Shown one piece after another: positions 14,361 through 17,894 of a stretch of 17,894 nucleotides of DNA (its first letter is position 1; each line of letters starts with the position of its first letter). The notes below the pieces were generated by a model. The model made no database searches. It was not told the origin of the DNA and worked only from the letters and a program-made list of their open reading frames with translations. A program made the translations under genes and the position numbers. Location of the stretch: the NCBI GenBank assembly GCA_031274985.1, contig JAISPK010000113.1, positions 1 to 17,894 on the forward strand, given 5' to 3'. Origin of the DNA: Coriobacteriales bacterium (GTDB lineage Bacteria > Actinomycetota > Coriobacteriia > Coriobacteriales > UBA8131).

Positions 14361-14575
14361 GTTGTCTCCGTCCCTTACCTCTTGCCTAGTGTTTTCGACC
14401 ATCAACTTACCAGTACCCCTTCCATAATAGCGACAAATTGCGCACTGACCAGAAGAAATAATATACTTATAGACCGGATTGCTTCACCGCTGCCTTTCTT
14501 AGGGCGTTGAAGGGTGAAGTGTTTTAGTTTCTGATTCTCTTGCGTCCCTCAAGTGTAGGCTGAATGGAGAAGTGC
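14361..14575. promoter_or_regulatory. Divergent promoter region between purD and the surface lipoprotein gene
   Basis: Plus strand: TTGCGC (14438-14443), an 18-base spacer, then TATACT (14462-14467) is a fair sigma-70-type promoter reading toward the lipoprotein gene, leaving a leader of about 100 bases. Minus strand: TATTAT preceded at 16 bases by TGGTCA is a weaker candidate for purD. I see no purine riboswitch core. Confidence 0.45.
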
Positions 14576-17560
14576 ATGAATACCTTACAAAACTCTCGCA
14601 AAAAGCCCCTGCTCTTAACGCGGCTGCTGGCATTGTTGCTGGCGATTCTTCTGGCAACTTCGAGCCTGTCTTCCTGCATCTTTTTTCAGGACAGGCAAAA
14701 CTCCGGATCCTTTGATCTGTCAAATCTGCCTGAAACCCTCACCTTTGCGAGTACGGACGATTTGGTTACGGGTCTTGATGCTATTCAGGTCATGGCCAAG
14801 GGCATTAACTCCGACACCGGCTACTACTTTGATCTGGACGAGTTTGTAGCAGGAAAAAACACCATGATCCATGCAGCGTTCTCCCGCCCTGTGGAGGTCA
14901 AGCAGGATGGAAGCATGCAGCTCTCTATCTATTTTGACGGCAAGCTGATGATCGATCTGCTGCCCGCCACGTTTGGGTCGGCGTCTTCAACGTTCTTTGT
15001 TCCCCGCAACGTAAGCGATGTGAGCAACTGGCCGGCAGGACAATACGTACTCGTATTCTCCTACGGCGAGAGCAAGGCAATCAGGGTCTTTACCATGCAA
15101 AAAGCCCGAAACATCAAGGTGCTGGCTGTGCCGGTCATCGCCAATTATGGAGACCGGGTCGCGTCTTGTGAGGGGGAATGGAAAACGGCAATTCAGTTTA
15201 CCCGTGATTGCTACCCCCTCGCAAACGATGGAATCGAATACATCCTCGGCAATGAGCTGGATCTTTCGGGCAAGATGTACAACCTCAAAACTGAAGAGGG
15301 CCGCTATCGCGTGTGGCGGGCGCTGGCAAATCTTCAGACCCCTGGCAACGACTATGAATTGATACTGGGCTTTGTGCGCTATCGCCAGGGCGAAGACGGC
15401 ACGTATCAGGGCTATACCTGCGGAGCACCTGCTTCGATCATCACGGAAAGCGACGGCGACATGCAGCCCACCGTAGCCCATGAGATAGCGCATTGCTACT
15501 TTGTTGGCGACGAGTATCCGGGTGGTTCGATCAACAACTCGGTGAATCCTCCTCCCTATGGAATGCAGGGCAGAGACTTTAACGACCCCACCAACAATGC
15601 TGCCGGGTCTAAAAAGGCGGTTCTCAGCGCCCTGGATTTTGGCAGTGCCAACTCAGGCTCAATCGTTCACTCTGAGCAGATCCCCGCAAATGTCACTTCT
15701 ATGAGAATCCTTAACAAGGTCGGAAGCTTTATGGGCTCAGGGAGCAATAATCCGGATGACTACTGGATTACCTCGGACATCTGGTCGCAGCTGTTCAAGG
15801 CCTATGTGACCGGCGGTGTCTCGCGCCAGGGGGCTTATTCCGAGTTGACCGGAGAAAACACCGGCAACACCGGCGGCGGCACAACCAACAGTAGTAACAG
15901 TTACGGCATCTTTTGTCCCAACTGCTATAACGAGCTTAACAAGGATACCTGCGAGTTTTACGGATACTGCAGCCGCTGTGACAATTACACGCAATTCCGA
16001 GTAGAAGACGGCTATTTTAAATGCAGTGTATGCAAGACTAAATACGAAGCAACGACGAGTAACGTCTGGATCAAATGCCTCTTTTGCGACCACGAGTTCA
16101 TGTTCATGCAGGCTCTGAGCAATGCTCAGCAGAAAATCGAGCAGAACTCTCTGGTGCAGGCGCAGCCGGAGCTGATTCGGGTGCTCGATATCATCGGACG
16201 CCTCTCCGAGTCCGGAGACTTCAAAGCAGATCCCTGGTATAGCTACGAAGCGCCCGACTATTCGCTCTCGCCAGGGCGCGTTGGTTCGTATACCGTGGTG
16301 ATGGAGGACGCAAAAGGGGTACCGCTTGCTACCCATAACTTTGATGTGTCGTTCTACACCCTGAGTAACCCTCCGGAAAAAACAGAGTTTGCGCCGGTTG
16401 ATATCACGGTGCGCTTTCCGGAGAATGTGGCAACAATCAAGATCATGAAGGGCATGAAGGTTGTCTACTCGATGCCGGTGAGCGCCAACGCTCCTGAGGT
16501 GGCGTTTGTGGGCATCGAAGAAAACCAGCTGTTCAGCGGCACCGCTGAGATCAGCTGGACAGGAAGCGATGCAGACGGTGACACGCTCTATTACGAGCTC
16601 TGGTATTGCTACGGCGACGACGAGTATCTCAGTCTCGCGGCAGATATCACCGAGACCAGTTATCTGGTGGACTTTGACAGTTTGCCCGGCACCCAGAAAG
16701 GTTACTTCTATCTCTACGCAACCGATGGGGTGAATACCGCGGAAACCTACACCAACTGGATACAGGTGGACTTCCGGCCGCCGGAGATCATCACCACACA
16801 AACCGAGATAACCGAATACCGGATCACCGACGAGATCTATCTGAGCGTTGACATCTACGACGCGCAGGATGGCTGGCTCTACAGCGACGAGGTTGTTTGG
16901 ACGCTCGACAACCGGGAGTTCATGACGGGGAGCATACTGTGGGTCTACCCCTACGAGCTGACCCCCGGTGAGCATACGTTTACGCTTACTGCCACTAATT
17001 CGCATGGCAAAACAGCAACAAAGGACTTTAGCTTCAGGGTGCTCGATGATGAGAGTGCCCTGCCAAACGACTGGTCTCGCCAGGACATAAAGCAGGCGCT
17101 CTCAAACGGCTTTATTGCCCCGCTGTACGAGATTGATGCCGCAATTACGCGCGGACAGTTTGCGAATCTTGCCTCCACCCTCTATTGGACGTTGTGGCAC
17201 GAAGGCATGCTCTATCCCCCATACGAAGAAGGCGTGGTGACCGATTGTGGCGGCGACGACTACAACCAGTTTCTCATGGTTAAGCTAGGGCTGATGGAGG
17301 CGCCCGGCGGCAGATTCAATCCCAATGGCAATCTCACCGAGGAAGAGGCAGCAGTGATTCTCTATCGCATCTGCATCTTTGCCCTGACAGAAGGCAAGTA
17401 TGCAGGAACTCCCGTGAGCGAGATGATCGATGCCTACCTGTTTGCGGGAGTGATGGACGAGTCCGGAGACAATGTCTACAACGCTGAGGAGAATATCACC
17501 TGCAGGCTCGCCCTGGTACGCTGCAATCGCCTGTATCAATTTCTCTTTGCGGACGCTTGA
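14576..17560 (+). CDS. Large surface lipoprotein: M64-like peptidase domain, two zinc ribbons, Ig-like and SLH-like repeats
   Basis: With the start at 14576 (GGAG 6 bases ahead; an alternative ATG is at 14564) the protein has 994 residues. Order: basic N terminus, hydrophobic stretch and lipobox LSSC (Cys34); a beta-rich domain (about 45-155); a probable metallopeptidase domain with HEIAH at 302-306 followed by GDEY (311-314), resembling the HExxH...DEY pattern of M64 (IgA-type) peptidases but one residue shorter; a Gly/Thr/Asn linker (about 425-443); two zinc ribbons (cysteines 447/450/465/468 and 483/486/501/504); Ig-like domains (about 620-735 and 740-825, with GSDADGDTLYYELWY); and C-terminal S-layer-homology-like repeats (about 829-990, with AITRGQFANL). 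It is probably anchored to the outside of the cell. Substrate and function are unknown. Confidence 0.85.
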   Translation: MNTLQNSRKKPLLLTRLLALLLAILLATSSLSSCIFFQDRQNSGSFDLSNLPETLTFASTDDLVTGLDAIQVMAKGINSDTGYYFDLDEFVAGKNTMIHAAFSRPVEVKQDGSMQLSIYFDGKLMIDLLPATFGSASSTFFVPRNVSDVSNWPAGQYVLVFSYGESKAIRVFTMQKARNIKVLAVPVIANYGDRVASCEGEWKTAIQFTRDCYPLANDGIEYILGNELDLSGKMYNLKTEEGRYRVWRALANLQTPGNDYELILGFVRYRQGEDGTYQGYTCGAPASIITESDGDMQPTVAHEIAHCYFVGDEYPGGSINNSVNPPPYGMQGRDFNDPTNNAAGSKKAVLSALDFGSANSGSIVHSEQIPANVTSMRILNKVGSFMGSGSNNPDDYWITSDIWSQLFKAYVTGGVSRQGAYSELTGENTGNTGGGTTNSSNSYGIFCPNCYNELNKDTCEFYGYCSRCDNYTQFRVEDGYFKCSVCKTKYEATTSNVWIKCLFCDHEFMFMQALSNAQQKIEQNSLVQAQPELIRVLDIIGRLSESGDFKADPWYSYEAPDYSLSPGRVGSYTVVMEDAKGVPLATHNFDVSFYTLSNPPEKTEFAPVDITVRFPENVATIKIMKGMKVVYSMPVSANAPEVAFVGIEENQLFSGTAEISWTGSDADGDTLYYELWYCYGDDEYLSLAADITETSYLVDFDSLPGTQKGYFYLYATDGVNTAETYTNWIQVDFRPPEIITTQTEITEYRITDEIYLSVDIYDAQDGWLYSDEVVWTLDNREFMTGSILWVYPYELTPGEHTFTLTATNSHGKTATKDFSFRVLDDESALPNDWSRQDIKQALSNGFIAPLYEIDAAITRGQFANLASTLYWTLWHEGMLYPPYEEGVVTDCGGDDYNQFLMVKLGLMEAPGGRFNPNGNLTEEEAAVILYRICIFALTEGKYAGTPVSEMIDAYLFAGVMDESGDNVYNAEENITCRLALVRCNRLYQFLFADA

Positions 17561-17593
17561 TGCACCAGGACAGGAGAAGCCGGCCCAAGCGTC
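17552..17593. terminator. Possible shared terminator between convergent genes
   Basis: gacgcttg (17552-17559), overlapping the lipoprotein stop, is perfectly complementary to caagcgtc (17586-17593), with 26 bases between that include gccggc. TTTAGCTCTT follows on the plus strand. The long loop and weak T-run make this a modest candidate. It sits exactly in the 34-bp gap between two convergent genes. Confidence 0.35.
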
Positions 17594-17594
17594 T

Positions 17595-17894
17595 TTAGCT
17601 CTTCATTCTCTCAACTATGGCTTCCGGGGAGAGATAGTGGATGCTCTGCGAGGGCAGGGCGGAGAGAAACTGCTTGCCGTATGACTTGGTTACCAGGCGT
17701 GCGTCAGCCAACAGCAAAAAGCCGGAATCACTCTTTGAGCGGATCAAGCGGCCGGCAGCCTGCTTGAGGCTGATGACGGCTTCGGGCAGCACATAGCGAC
17801 TCCATGCTCCCCTCTCGCGCCTCTCCCGCTCTTTTTGGAGCGGGTCGTTAGGGCGGCCAAAGGGCAGCTTGGGGATAATCACGCACCTGAGCGT
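17595..17894 (-). CDS. dinG: DinG-type ATP-dependent helicase, C-terminal part (runs off the window)
   Basis: The frame is open to the right edge, where it begins TLRCVIIPKLPFGRPNDPL, so only the last 100 residues or so are seen and the true start lies outside. Family motif VI is present as SLKQAAGRLIRS followed by DSGFLLLADARLVTKSYGK, typical of the superfamily 2 DinG/XPD-like helicases that act in DNA repair. An apparent in-frame GTG at 17882 is just an internal valine codon. The gene converges on the surface lipoprotein gene with a 34-bp gap. The symbol is given at the family level, since YoaA-like paralogues share this end. Confidence 0.85.
   Translation of the reverse strand, partial: TLRCVIIPKLPFGRPNDPLQKERERRERGAWSRYVLPEAVISLKQAAGRLIRSKSDSGFLLLADARLVTKSYGKQFLSALPSQSIHYLSPEAIVERMKS

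Noticed and set aside
14361..14575. Purine riboswitch upstream of purD
   Set aside because: I could not find the conserved three-way-junction core in the leader on the minus strand.
15737..17005. Long minus-strand frame of 422 codons
   Set aside because: It is the antisense shadow of the large lipoprotein gene, whose signal peptide, zinc ribbons and SLH-like repeats show the true coding strand.

Overview
This window looks like a chromosomal housekeeping segment of an anaerobic Actinomycetota, most likely a Coriobacteriia-type bacterium. I infer that from the medium-high GC, the style of the ATP synthase proteins, the abundance of lipoproteins and the SLH-bearing surface protein. The assignment is an inference from family resemblance, not a search result. 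No tRNA, rRNA, CRISPR array, IS element or phage gene was recognised.

Layout. Almost everything is read leftward (minus strand). In transcription order from the right: purD and a purine nucleoside phosphorylase (purine metabolism); a small lipoprotein; a class II Fic-domain protein; def and fmt (N-formyl-methionine addition and removal, overlapping by 4 bp); glyA (serine/glycine/one-carbon, which helps supply the formyl donor used by Fmt and by purine synthesis); a small three-helix membrane protein in the AtpI position; and a complete F-type ATP synthase operon atpB-E-F-H-A-G-D-C. Positions 1-389 are non-coding and consist mostly of repeats. On the right, a large surface lipoprotein is read rightward from a divergent promoter region shared with purD. 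It converges on the C-terminal end of a DinG-type helicase that runs off the window.

Working together. purD, glyA, fmt and def are linked through glycine and tetrahydrofolate one-carbon metabolism and translation initiation. The atp genes encode a full eight-subunit proton-type F1Fo enzyme. The spacers of the atp operon are uneven. Short gaps or overlaps precede delta, gamma and epsilon. Spacers of 54-159 bp, each containing a stem-loop, precede c, b, alpha and beta.

Most notable features: (i) the 1-278 repeat locus, two opposed arrays of 19-bp units each ending inward in a hairpin; (ii) the 994-residue lipoprotein combining an M64-like zinc peptidase motif, two evenly spaced zinc ribbons, Ig-like domains and SLH-like repeats; (iii) a gamma subunit with about 40 extra residues where the chloroplast/cyanobacterial regulatory insert sits; (iv) a b subunit with a signal-peptide-like N terminus. 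The rest is ordinary housekeeping DNA, and I see no clear new defence or mobile system.
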